From Bacteroidia bacterium (lineage in GTDB: Bacteria > Bacteroidota > Bacteroidia > Cytophagales > Cyclobacteriaceae), in assembly GCA_030432655.1 (NCBI GenBank), contig JAUILA010000004.1, positions 1-64,000 of the forward strand: a DNA stretch of 64,000 nucleotides, given 5' to 3'. A program made the translations under genes and the position numbers. Of this stretch, positions 18,350 to 26,669 are shown piece after piece (position 1 is the stretch's first letter; each line of letters opens with the position of its first letter). The notes below the pieces were generated by a model. That model saw nothing but the letters and a program-made list of their open reading frames with translations, had not been told where the DNA came from and searched no databases.

Positions 18350-19531
18350 TTATCGGAACGGGAGGTATTCGAAAACCTGTCCTTTCTCAAATTCATCGCG
18401 ACCCGGTGGTATTTCGATAAAACCATCCGCATCGAGCAGGTTAGCCAGGTCCCCGGATCCTTTTCCGGCTACCGGAAAAGCAATACGATTGCCCTGGTCA
18501 TCGACGGTTCTCACCTGAAGGAAATAGGTCAGCGAAGGGGCAAAATGAAAGTCTTCTCCCAAAATGGCAGTATGTGTTGTAACCTTTTCCCCGCCACAGG
18601 ATTTCAGCCAGGGTTTAATGTAGCGATGAAAACAGAGAAATGTGGAAACGGGATTTCCCGGAAGGGCGAATACGGTGTTCTTACTATACCGTTCACCAAA
18701 CCAGAACGGTTTGCCCGGACGCTGAGCCACGCGGTGAAACAAGCGGTTAACTCCCAATGCATCAAGTGCGTCGGGTACAAAATCCTTTTTTCCGCGTGAC
18801 ACCCCGCCACTCAGGATCACCACAGGATGATTTTCCAGTATTTCACCCAGCTTGCGGGTAGTGGTCTCCAGGTCATCCTCTATATGATACAAGGTGGCCT
18901 GATATCCCGACTGGCTAATCAGAGCCGCTAGCATGTGGGAATTCGACTTACGAACCTGATAAGGATGAGGTACCTTGTCTATATCTACCAGCTCATCACC
19001 AGTACTTACAATGGCGGCATTTAGCTGCATGACACTAACGGTTGACTTACCAACGGTAGCCAGCACCGCAATTTCTGCCGGACTGACCCGACGTCCTCTG
19101 GGGATCAGTAAGTCGCCTTTTTTACGATCCGTTCCCCGCAGGTGTATATTTTTCAGCGGCGGGTAGTTTTCCGGGGAAGAGATTGTAGCCTGGTCCCCGG
19201 TGATGTTCACCTCTTCATAAGGGACCACCACGTCGGTTCCCCGTGGCAGGATGGCTCCTGTCATTACTTCCATACAGTGACCATCAGGTACATCCTGTTG
19301 TGGTGAACCGGCAGTTTGCATGCCTTGCACAGGAATCACGGATTGTTCCAGGAGTTTATGGTCAAGGGCAATGCCATCCATCATTACCCGGTTGAAAGGA
19401 GGAAAATCCTGGTCGGCATGGATATCCTCGGCAAGTATTCGCCCGCTGGCCTCTGAAATGCTTATAGAATTGGTATTCAGCTTAATTGTTTTTGATAAGA
19501 CCTCGTTATATGCTTCCTCTACAGAAATCAT
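18350..19531 (-). CDS. moeA: Molybdopterin molybdenumtransferase MoeA
   Basis: A 393-aa enzyme inserting molybdate into adenylylated molybdopterin. The start is the ATG complementary to 19529-19531 (MISVEEAYNEVLSKTIKL), the conserved N-terminus; an upstream in-frame ATG would overlap moaC. Visible are DFPPFNRVMMDGIAL, MTGAILPRGTDVVVPYEEV, the domain III phosphate loop IVSTGDEL, and LSGGVSRGKKDFVPDAL, then FALPGNPVSTFLCFHRYIKP near the end of the catalytic part. It is divergent from moaC with 18 bp between start codons. No separate mogA is in the window. Confidence 0.95.
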   Translation of the reverse strand: MISVEEAYNEVLSKTIKLNTNSISISEASGRILAEDIHADQDFPPFNRVMMDGIALDHKLLEQSVIPVQGMQTAGSPQQDVPDGHCMEVMTGAILPRGTDVVVPYEEVNITGDQATISSPENYPPLKNIHLRGTDRKKGDLLIPRGRRVSPAEIAVLATVGKSTVSVMQLNAAIVSTGDELVDIDKVPHPYQVRKSNSHMLAALISQSGYQATLYHIEDDLETTTRKLGEILENHPVVILSGGVSRGKKDFVPDALDALGVNRLFHRVAQRPGKPFWFGERYSKNTVFALPGNPVSTFLCFHRYIKPWLKSCGGEKVTTHTAILGEDFHFAPSLTYFLQVRTVDDQGNRIAFPVAGKGSGDLANLLDADGFIEIPPGRDEFEKGQVFEYLPFR

Positions 19532-19536
19532 TTGCT

Positions 19537-19544
19537 TAGTTTTG
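19537..19544 (+). promoter_or_regulatory. -7 element 5 nt before moaC start codon
   Basis: TAGTTTTG matches TAnnTTTG. Five bases (TTTGA) separate it from the ATG at 19550, and the whole moeA-moaC intergenic gap is 18 bp, so the moaC transcript is predicted to be leaderless or nearly so and its promoter to reach into the moeA coding region. Confidence 0.5.
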
Positions 19545-19549
19545 TTTGA

Positions 19550-20026
19550 ATGGAAGATAAAGAATTCAGTCATATTGACCATAGCGGAAAGCCCAAAATG
19601 GTGGATGTATCAGGCAAAAGTGTAACACACCGGATTGCCAGGGCTGAGTCCAGGGTTTATCTTCCGCCGGAAGTCCTGGAAAAAGTTGACAACGGGGAAA
19701 TAAAATCCCCCAAAGGAGCAGTCTTTCAGACGGCAGTTATTGCAGGAACAATGGCAGTAAAAAAAACGGCAGACCTCATTCCCTTTTGTCATCCGCTACC
19801 GGTGGATGGCTGTGATATCCAATGTGATGTGGAGGGAGAAGAGGTAAAAATTCTTTGTGAAGTAAAAACGACGGGCAGAACCGGGGTCGAAATGGAAGCG
19901 CTTACCGGAGCTTCCGTGGCGGCGCTCACTATTTACGACATGTGTAAGGCCTTGTCACACCGGATGGAAATAAAGGCTACCCGATTGATAATGAAAACCG
20001 GAGGTAAATCTGATTATAATGCGTGA
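19550..20026 (+). CDS. moaC: Cyclic pyranopterin monophosphate synthase MoaC
   Basis: A 158-aa enzyme that, with MoaA, turns GTP into cyclic pyranopterin monophosphate, the first committed Moco step. Signature blocks are [52 protein letters not shown] and [27 protein letters not shown] in consecutive order. Length is the family norm. Its stop overlaps the next gene by 8 bp, coupling it to the MobA-like gene. Confidence 0.97.
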   Translation: MEDKEFSHIDHSGKPKMVDVSGKSVTHRIARAESRVYLPPEVLEKVDNGEIKSPKGAVFQTAVIAGTMAVKKTADLIPFCHPLPVDGCDIQCDVEGEEVKILCEVKTTGRTGVEMEALTGASVAALTIYDMCKALSHRMEIKATRLIMKTGGKSDYNA

Positions 20027-20630
20027 CAGAGGAATATATGGATTAGTACTGGCTGGCGGCAAAAGTGAGCGGATGGGAGTAGCCAAAGCGGAACTCATTT
20101 ATTTTGACCGGCCTCAATGGGCTTACTGCGCCAATCTGCTGGCACCTTATTGTGATAAGGTGTTTGTTTCGATGGAACATGCTGATCAGATCAGTGATGT
20201 CCCAACCGAAATGCAACTTGTGGATGATCACCCTGGAAGCGGACCATTCGCAGGTATTTTATCAGCCCTGAAAAAATACCCGGATAATACCTGGCTGATT
20301 ATGGCCGTGGATATGCCCGGAACCGACAGGGCAGTTATGAACCGGCTTATTCGTTTCAGGGATCCGGATGCATGCATTAGCTGTTTTTCAGACGAACAAG
20401 GTAACATAGAGCCTTTGCTTTCTTTCTGGGAAGCGTCGGTCCGCGAAGAAGCGGAAAACTTTGCCAGGCACAACCAATCCCCGCTTGAGTTTATCCGCAA
20501 AACAAACAGCCACGTAATCGAGCTTGATGAAAAACAGTTCGGGAAGCTCAAAAGTATCAATACCCCGGAAAGCAGAAAGCAGTTTATCAGGAAGCATTCT
20601 CCCGGAAAGGATTCTTACGAGGAAATCTGA
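20019..20630 (+). CDS. MobA-like nucleotidyltransferase
   Basis: A 203-aa protein with the nucleotide-binding start [21 protein letters not shown] of MobA/MobA-like transferases, [13 protein letters not shown] and the metal-binding LIMAVDMPG. The operon with moaC supports molybdenum cofactor guanylyltransferase (GTP plus Moco to MGD), symbol mobA. A related cytidylyl- or other NTP-transferase role cannot be excluded because the sequence is short and divergent. It overlaps moaC by 8 bp and is convergent with the PorP-OmpA gene, 2 bp apart. Confidence 0.85.
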   Translation: MRDRGIYGLVLAGGKSERMGVAKAELIYFDRPQWAYCANLLAPYCDKVFVSMEHADQISDVPTEMQLVDDHPGSGPFAGILSALKKYPDNTWLIMAVDMPGTDRAVMNRLIRFRDPDACISCFSDEQGNIEPLLSFWEASVREEAENFARHNQSPLEFIRKTNSHVIELDEKQFGKLKSINTPESRKQFIRKHSPGKDSYEEI

Positions 20631-20632
20631 GC

Positions 20633-22141
20633 CTACCGGATAATATTGAATTCAACCCGGCGATTGGCCGCCCGTCCTTCTTCTGTATCATTACTGGCGA
20701 CCGGTTCAGATTCTCCTTTGCCAAACACCCCGATCCTGAAATCCTCAACTTCAAGGTTTACCAGGAACTCACGGATTCTTATGGCACGGCTAAGTGAAAG
20801 GTCTTCATTGTATTCTGCCGGGCCGGCATTATCGGTATGGCCCGTTATTTTAATCCTGAGTGTTGGGTTGTCCTTCAGCAGGTTGGCAATGTCTGTCAGG
20901 TATTCGCGTGACCGCTCGGATAATTGGGTGCTGTTGAAATCAAAATGAAAGGTCAGAGTGGAATTTTCATTGACGTAAGGATAGTAAATCAGGTCACCGG
21001 CCCGGGCGTCACCCTTTTCCGATTCTTTAAAGAAAACCACTTTCCTGACACTGGTTTCAGGTAACATGGAAAGAAACAGGCGAACGTCATGAAGCGGAGA
21101 AATAGCTGAAGGCACATAGTTTATTATCGGGTCAGGAGGTAATTCCTCCGGATTGTCATCCTTCACCTTGGTTTTTCGGGGTTTACTTTTAATCAGTCGC
21201 TTCAGTTTAATCCCGAACTCGATACTTCCCCGGTTGCCACTCTGCCTGTTCAGCGGAAGGTCGTAGCTAAACCCAATCGCGAAATTGTCTTTTTCATACT
21301 GTATTCCGGCAATGGCATATCTGCCTATCACATAGCGGGTGACCAGGTCCAGACTTCCCGAGGTTAATCCGTAGCCCCATATGGCTCCCAGGTTGATATC
21401 GGTGCGCTGTCCGAAGGTAATAAGCGCCACGGGATCCAGGGAAAGGCGGGTCGGCCCTGTCAGGTGAATTCCGCCTTCAAGCACCGCAGTGACCGGGGCG
21501 ACACTTTCCCCGTTGAAAAAGGCCCTGTCCACCTTGTTAATATCAAAGACAGCAATACCCGCGTGAGCCAGGGGCACACCCTCCCGATTGGTTGCCTCCC
21601 AGCTTAGTCCGGTGCTGAAGGTGAAAAACTGCTGCCGGAAATCATCGGGGGTTTCCCCGGAGGCGATCGAGGAATTGAATCCGCGGCCGGGAATGTATTG
21701 AGTCCCGGTGTACAGCCCGTCAAGGGAGAATGCCCGGGATTCGTACATTCCCCTGACTCCGAAATACACCGACTGATTATAAGCAGCTGGTACCCGGATC
21801 GCATAGGACAATCCCAATTCCTGCACCCGGAAGATACCGTTCTGGCCTGACCTGTCATCAAGGAATGTCAGTCCGACGCCCGACCATCGGCTGCCACCGT
21901 CCCGCCTGATGAACGGAAGGCTGAGAGAGGCAAATGAACTTTTAATATTAAAATCTTCTGCCGCTGTTTGCTGACGGTAAAGAAAAGATGCTGAAGCAAA
22001 ATCAGACCGGGCAGCATAGGTCGGATTGATGCGCTGTTCTGAAAATGCGGACTGGGAAAATTGGAAATACTGGCCCCGGCTGTCCATCGGGAGAATGAAA
22101 AGCAGGATTAACAGGATTAGCGGCGTATAGATCTTCAGCAT
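20633..22141 (-). CDS. PorP/SprF barrel fused to OmpA peptidoglycan-binding domain
   Basis: A 502-aa protein with signal peptide (LLILLFILPMDSRGQ). Residues about 23-315 are a PorP/SprF barrel, starting YFQFSQSAFSEQRINPTYA and closing with the AIGFSYDLPLNR strand pair. A basic linker (RLIKSKPRKTKVKDDNPEEL) leads to a C-terminal OmpA-like domain: FDFNSTQLSERSREYLTDIA, ITGHTDNAGPAEYNEDLS and GRAANRRVEFNIIR. OmpA domains bind diaminopimelate in peptidoglycan, so the fusion would tether the T9SS barrel to the wall, a job that PorE-type proteins do separately. It is the last gene of the sigma-factor operon and is 9 bp after the CHU_C gene. Confidence 0.92.
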   Translation of the reverse strand: MLKIYTPLILLILLFILPMDSRGQYFQFSQSAFSEQRINPTYAARSDFASASFLYRQQTAAEDFNIKSSFASLSLPFIRRDGGSRWSGVGLTFLDDRSGQNGIFRVQELGLSYAIRVPAAYNQSVYFGVRGMYESRAFSLDGLYTGTQYIPGRGFNSSIASGETPDDFRQQFFTFSTGLSWEATNREGVPLAHAGIAVFDINKVDRAFFNGESVAPVTAVLEGGIHLTGPTRLSLDPVALITFGQRTDINLGAIWGYGLTSGSLDLVTRYVIGRYAIAGIQYEKDNFAIGFSYDLPLNRQSGNRGSIEFGIKLKRLIKSKPRKTKVKDDNPEELPPDPIINYVPSAISPLHDVRLFLSMLPETSVRKVVFFKESEKGDARAGDLIYYPYVNENSTLTFHFDFNSTQLSERSREYLTDIANLLKDNPTLRIKITGHTDNAGPAEYNEDLSLSRAIRIREFLVNLEVEDFRIGVFGKGESEPVASNDTEEGRAANRRVEFNIIR

Positions 22142-22150
22142 AAAAACGAA

Positions 22151-24538
22151 TCAGCGCATCAAATGGACAACTCCTTCTTTTTTACCGTTTAAGAGCAATG
22201 GGTCATCATTGGCAAACCTTCCTTCCACTTTCCAGTAATAAACTCCATCCGGTTGCGGACTGCCATTTCTTGAGCCATCCCAACCGGTAGAGGTGAGTTC
22301 AGATGGATTAGTGGTAGAATATATTTCTGCGCCATTCCTGTTGTAGACGGTGAATCTGAACTCTGAAACCTGCGACAGCCCGTAAATAAACAGACGATCA
22401 TTGTGCTGGTCATCATTAGGTGTGAACAGATTTGGTATAAACGCCTGTTCCTGTACTTCAATGGATACAAATGCTGTATCAGCACATTGAATTGAATCCC
22501 TGCCAATAACCTGGTACATGATGGATTCCGGTGTGGAGGAAACAGGATCGGCTATCAGTGCATCGCTCAGGTATTCAGCAGGAAACCATTGAAAGGTTTC
22601 AGCTCCTGAAGCCGAGAGTTGCACTTCATTTCCTTTAAAAATAACCACCGAAGCAGGCTCTGCAATTACTTCCGGACGGCTCAGGCGGATGTAAAATGTG
22701 TCGGTACGCACGCATCCGCTAAAATAGGTTTGCGCTGTCAGTGTATCATTCTGATTGGCCACAAGTGAAAACAAAAAACCTTCACCGATTTGTGCACTTC
22801 CATTTCTGGTCCATTCTGTGCTGTCTCCTATAGGGTTTACATAGAGTGAAAGCGAATCCCCAGGGCACACGTACCGGGTGGTACTTGTGGTTACCAGGTC
22901 TGAGGAGATCAGTTCGTAAATGACCTGACTGGTGGTCGGCACATTACACTGATTTCCTGTTAATACAGACTGATAGATCCGGGTACCCGGGGTTGCCGGA
23001 ATGGTGATGGTAGTGGCGAATCCAAGGAATCCCTGTTCGGAAGAGAACCAGCCCGATAGCAGATGGGAACCTACAGTGACCGTTTCCTGGCCGCAAACAG
23101 GAATACTGGTCACCGATGGTTCCTTTTCTGTTACCTCAATTGAGCCAATGGCTATAGGAAGGATCTGCGGACAACCTTGTCCGGCCCCCTCCGGAAAAAC
23201 AGGGTACAGCGAATTGTCGATGGATTGTATTCCGTAATAGTAGGTTCCCGGGACCAGACCAGTGAAGGTGAAATGATCGGATAGGCCGGCATTACCTGGT
23301 TGCCAGGACATCCGACGCCCCTCTTCAAGATCAAATGCGCCGCTCATAAATGACGGGTCAGCCGGCTCCCGGCCGAGGATAAGATCATAGGTAAGCATAC
23401 CGGGTGAACTGTGATCGTCAATGGGATCTTCCCAGGCGAGGACTACTTTGTCTTCTATCTGAAATGCCACATGCCTGGATACAATGGCCGGACCCCTGTT
23501 CGTATCAGCCTTGTTGATAAATAAATGAACCAGTGAGTTATTCTCCAGTGAAATCGCCGCTAAATCAAGGTCACCGTCATTCTCCAGGTCGCCGTACGCC
23601 ATGCCAGCAGCAGCAACAGGCAGCTTGTATGATTCTGTATAAGACAAGGAATCCGATTTGTGGAACGTAAACATTCCGGTGCTGCTGCCGGTCCATATAT
23701 CAGGCAGTCCGTCCGAGGTAAAGTCCGCGGAATACAGCTGGGTCACCTCAGGAACAGGCATCAGTATGGAGTCCGGACCATCGGCATGCAGGTACAAGTC
23801 CCCGTTGGTATAGATGAACTCGTACAGGTCATCATTTCGCAAATCAGCGATTCCGGCCGACTGGACACTGGCTGATACCTGGGTTGTTGTTATTGAAGAA
23901 TTGACAAGTGTTGCCTGGTAAAGACCAGTTTGGCCTGCCAGCAGAATATTTGTTGTATCACGGTGGTTGAATCTGCCGGTGAGAAGCTTTGTGAAAGAAG
24001 AGTCGGCGAGAAAGTTAATTTCTCTGAAAGCATTTCCGTCATTCTGTAAAAGAATTTTGTTTATCGCATTGCCGGACTCATATCCGCTCAAAATGAGGTC
24101 CTTCCGGCCATCCGTATTCAGATCTTCGGAAGTAAGGCTGATCAGGCTGTCCAGGGAAATGATCGTTACCGGGCTAATCCCTTCCTGTTCCTGGAAACCA
24201 ATTGTCAGCATTTTGTCGGATCCATTGGCAATGGCGCCGATAATATCCAGCTTTCCATCGTTATTTATATCAGCCAGTTCGAAAACAGGGTCGGCTAATA
24301 ACACCGGGAGCGAATCGGCAGTCCAACCCGCATTGTTTTGCTGCATCAGAATGACAGCAAAGCCACCGGCCGTTTCTTTAAGTGATAACAAGTCGGGTGA
24401 CTGATTTCCCTGCCAGTCTGCCCATTGAACACTTATTAGTTCATCACCGAAATCAAGCGTATCTGCAGGAACAAAATCCTGGGCAAAAGTCTGCAGTGTG
24501 GCAAACAGAAATATTAATAGCAGGAATCTAAATCTCAT
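22151..24538 (-). CDS. FG-GAP repeat protein with gliding-motility C-terminal (CHU_C) domain
   Basis: A 795-aa exported protein. A signal peptide (LLLIFLFATLQTFAQ) is followed to about residue 330 by FG-GAP/VCBS blades with the calcium-loop style DINNDGKLDIIGAI, DLNTDGRKDLILSG and DLENDGDLDLAAI, that is, an integrin-like propeller. A fibronectin-like segment (KVVLAWEDPIDDHSSP) and beta-rich modules follow, and the C-terminus is CHU_C: FIPNLFTPNDDQHNDRLFI ... VYNRNGAEIYST ... GVYYWKVEG. CHU_C marks surface proteins exported by T9SS. The PorP-OmpA gene 9 bp downstream is the likely anchor or export partner. Its start overlaps the TonB-domain stop by 4 bp. Confidence 0.9.
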   Translation of the reverse strand: MRFRFLLLIFLFATLQTFAQDFVPADTLDFGDELISVQWADWQGNQSPDLLSLKETAGGFAVILMQQNNAGWTADSLPVLLADPVFELADINNDGKLDIIGAIANGSDKMLTIGFQEQEGISPVTIISLDSLISLTSEDLNTDGRKDLILSGYESGNAINKILLQNDGNAFREINFLADSSFTKLLTGRFNHRDTTNILLAGQTGLYQATLVNSSITTTQVSASVQSAGIADLRNDDLYEFIYTNGDLYLHADGPDSILMPVPEVTQLYSADFTSDGLPDIWTGSSTGMFTFHKSDSLSYTESYKLPVAAAGMAYGDLENDGDLDLAAISLENNSLVHLFINKADTNRGPAIVSRHVAFQIEDKVVLAWEDPIDDHSSPGMLTYDLILGREPADPSFMSGAFDLEEGRRMSWQPGNAGLSDHFTFTGLVPGTYYYGIQSIDNSLYPVFPEGAGQGCPQILPIAIGSIEVTEKEPSVTSIPVCGQETVTVGSHLLSGWFSSEQGFLGFATTITIPATPGTRIYQSVLTGNQCNVPTTSQVIYELISSDLVTTSTTRYVCPGDSLSLYVNPIGDSTEWTRNGSAQIGEGFLFSLVANQNDTLTAQTYFSGCVRTDTFYIRLSRPEVIAEPASVVIFKGNEVQLSASGAETFQWFPAEYLSDALIADPVSSTPESIMYQVIGRDSIQCADTAFVSIEVQEQAFIPNLFTPNDDQHNDRLFIYGLSQVSEFRFTVYNRNGAEIYSTTNPSELTSTGWDGSRNGSPQPDGVYYWKVEGRFANDDPLLLNGKKEGVVHLMR

Positions 24539-25359
24539 TGCTTATTGAAGTATAATGGAATACTGATTTTGCTGTCAACAGGCTGGCCGTTAACTGTTGC
24601 CGGGGACCAGTCTGGCATTAGCCGGAGAATGCGCAGGGCTTCTTTGTCAAAGGCACTCCCAAGTGAATTTTCAAGGATATATGACCCGGTACTTCCGTCT
24701 TTGAAAACAGTGAATGTGACTACCATTTTGCCTTCTGTTCCAGACTCTCCGGCCGATTCCGGATACGTCAGGTTTTTATCAAAGAATTCGTACAGTTTGC
24801 CAAGTCCGCCCTCAGGTTCGGCTTTCAGAAATATAAGTTCGCCGGCTGCAGTATCCGTCCGAACAGCCGGTGAGTCAGCTTCTTCAACGGACACCGGATC
24901 AGGTTGGTCTGACGGTGGTGTTTGAACCGGAAAGGTGGTTTCTCTTTCAAAATTGTCCGGGGACGATGCTGCAGGTTCCGCCTTGTCGTACTGATCCGGA
25001 CCTGAACCGTCAGAAGCATGATCATCAGTATCAGTTTCTGTGTTGGAACCGGCCCGATTTGCCAGACTGTCAGTAATCATGTCCTCTGCTCCATTCTCTT
25101 TCCTGGTTGAAACCTCTGATTCTGTTTCGGGAACGCTATCTCCATTTATTTCTCCCTCTGTATCTGTTTCTGAAACCATAAACATCAGGACGGCCAGGAC
25201 GATTACAATCCCCACAGCCAGGATTGCCGGCTTTTTCCAGGGTTTCGGTGCCGGCGTTTCCCTGTGTTTTTTCAACACCTCGTTAAAATCCATGTATCCC
25301 CTGATTTCCTCATCGGAAACATCAAACGGAGCGCGCCGAATAGTTAAATGTTCTTTCAT
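24535..25359 (-). CDS. TonB C-terminal domain membrane protein, possible anti-sigma partner
   Basis: A 274-aa single-pass protein: about 45 cytoplasmic residues (MKEHLTIRRAPFDVSDEEIR), one helix (PAILAVGIVIVLAVLMFMVS), a long acidic Ser/Thr/Pro-rich spacer and a C-terminal TonB domain (GKLYEFFDKNLTYPESAG, GKMVVTFTVFKDGS, LRILRLMPDWSPATVNGQPV). It is encoded 4 bp overlapping with an ECF sigma gene, so the short cytoplasmic segment may hold the sigma factor, and the periplasmic TonB domain could read or energise an outer-membrane partner. No ExbBD or TonB-dependent receptor is nearby. Membrane topology is seen; regulation is inferred. Confidence 0.8.
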   Translation of the reverse strand: MKEHLTIRRAPFDVSDEEIRGYMDFNEVLKKHRETPAPKPWKKPAILAVGIVIVLAVLMFMVSETDTEGEINGDSVPETESEVSTRKENGAEDMITDSLANRAGSNTETDTDDHASDGSGPDQYDKAEPAASSPDNFERETTFPVQTPPSDQPDPVSVEEADSPAVRTDTAAGELIFLKAEPEGGLGKLYEFFDKNLTYPESAGESGTEGKMVVTFTVFKDGSTGSYILENSLGSAFDKEALRILRLMPDWSPATVNGQPVDSKISIPLYFNKQ

Positions 25360-25922
25360 GGCTTTATATTTTTCCGAACTCTGGCCAGGATACGATAGAG
25401 CCTGACCTTGGCATTATTTTCTGTGATATCCAGTATATCCGCGATGGTGCGGAAACTCATTTGCTCAAAAAACCTCATCTCAATCAGGTCGATTTCAGAT
25501 TTCTCAAGAGTCCCGAATACCTTCCTCAGGAAATCCGGAGAAATCTCATCAGAATCATCATCGCCTATCGATTCACCGATCCTTGCCATCGCGTAATCAT
25601 CCAGGATGACAAAGCGTGATTTCTTTTTCTTACGGAAGTATTCATTTGAGGCGTTGATAGCTATTCTGAATAACCAGGAAGACAACGGGAATCCGCGAAA
25701 TTCGTATTCAGGAAGTTTGTTCAATGCATTCAGAAAGACCTGTGAGGTAAGATCTGCTGTAACCTGCTTATCACCTGTGCGGTTCAGAATAAACCTGAAT
25801 ACCGGAGCATAGTATTTCCTGTATAGTGGCTCAAAAGCGGACGGGTCTTTTTTAGCCGACTCAATAATATCCTCTTCGTCGGTAATTTCCACTGGGTTTC
25901 TATAGGTGACAGATTCGATCAT
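25356..25922 (-). CDS. ECF-type RNA polymerase sigma factor
   Basis: A 188-aa sigma-70 family protein with region 2 (FEPLYRKYYAPVFRFILNRT, FRGFPLSSWLFRIAINASNE, followed by YFRKKKK) and region 4 (FGTLEKSEIDLIEMRFFEQM, SFRTIADILDITENNAKVRL). It lacks regions 1.1 and 3, as ECF factors do. It is the first of four genes with 4-, 4- and 9-bp junctions that encode a TonB-domain membrane protein and two surface proteins, so it probably controls this operon and perhaps more. moaD-moaE lie 53 bp upstream on the same strand, so readthrough is possible. Identity is high, regulon unknown. Confidence 0.93.
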   Translation of the reverse strand: MIESVTYRNPVEITDEEDIIESAKKDPSAFEPLYRKYYAPVFRFILNRTGDKQVTADLTSQVFLNALNKLPEYEFRGFPLSSWLFRIAINASNEYFRKKKKSRFVILDDYAMARIGESIGDDDSDEISPDFLRKVFGTLEKSEIDLIEMRFFEQMSFRTIADILDITENNAKVRLYRILARVRKNIKP

Positions 25923-25975
25923 TCATGGGGTGTAATGACGAATCATTAAAAAGATACAAATGTGCGGAAATTTTT

Positions 25976-26395
25976 TTACGGATGCGCAGAGACCCAGACT
26001 TCTCCGTCAGAAAAATATTCCTTCTTCCAGATCGGTACTGTTTCTTTCAGTCGGTCAATACAATACTGGCAGGCCTCGAAGGTGGAAGCACGATGGGGAG
26101 CTGCGACAGCAATTATTACGGCGATTTCTCCGATATTGAGTTTTCCGGTGCGGTGATGGATAGCGACAGCGCTTAAATTCCATTTTTCCCGGGCGTAGTC
26201 GGCAATTTTTTTCATTTCACTGATCGCCATTGGTGCATACGCCTCGAAATCAAGACCACTGACACTCCGGCCACCGGTACTGGACCGGACCGTGCCCGTA
26301 AAGGTAGTAATGGCACCATTTTCAGGTGCGCTGACCAGATCACACACCTGCTCCACGCGAAGCGGAAGGTTATCCAGTTTTATCAGATCATCCAC
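25976..26395 (-). CDS. moaE: Molybdopterin synthase catalytic subunit MoaE
   Basis: A 139-aa large subunit of molybdopterin synthase, which transfers sulfur from MoaD thiocarboxylate to cyclic pyranopterin. Conserved stretches are GAITTFTGTVRSSTGG, LDFEAYAPMAISEMKKIAD, AIHHRTGKLNIGEIAVIIAV and PIWKKEYFSDGEVWV with the active-site lysines. It overlaps moaD by 8 bp in the usual moaD-moaE order. Confidence 0.96.
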   Translation of the reverse strand: MDDLIKLDNLPLRVEQVCDLVSAPENGAITTFTGTVRSSTGGRSVSGLDFEAYAPMAISEMKKIADYAREKWNLSAVAIHHRTGKLNIGEIAVIIAVAAPHRASTFEACQYCIDRLKETVPIWKKEYFSDGEVWVSAHP

Positions 26396-26639
26396 CGCTC
26401 ACCGGGGGTATAATGGCCACCACATCGCGTTCCTTCAGCTCTACATCTTCGGCGGCATATTCTTCATTAACCGCGACCGCGAAAGAGCGGAGTTCCCGGA
26501 AGCCCGGATACGTTTCCATGAGTTCATCCCGTAATGTTGCTACCGTAGCTCCGTCGGACAGTTCTTCCTCTCGTTCCCTGCAATTTGTTATATCATGTGT
26601 GATACCGAAAAAAAGGAGCCTGATTTTAACTTTTTCCAT
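26388..26639 (-). CDS. moaD: Molybdopterin synthase sulfur carrier subunit MoaD
   Basis: An 83-aa ubiquitin-fold protein ending in the required Gly-Gly (AIIPPVSGG), where the thiocarboxylate is formed. KIRLLFFGITHDITN and VAVNEEYAAEDVELKERDVV are standard MoaD blocks. It is coupled to moaE and divergent from moaA with a 30-bp gap. The MoaD-activating enzyme (MoeB or a ThiF relative) is not in the window. Confidence 0.95.
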   Translation of the reverse strand: MEKVKIRLLFFGITHDITNCREREEELSDGATVATLRDELMETYPGFRELRSFAVAVNEEYAAEDVELKERDVVAIIPPVSGG

Positions 26640-26657
26640 ATTGTGTGCGGTTTTCCT

Positions 26658-26665
26658 TATTTTTG
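26658..26665 (+). promoter_or_regulatory. -7 element 4 nt before moaA start codon
   Basis: TATTTTTG matches TAnnTTTG and four bases (ATAG) precede the ATG at 26670, the same geometry as guaA and the SUI1 gene. Confidence 0.55.
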
Positions 26666-26669
26666 ATAG

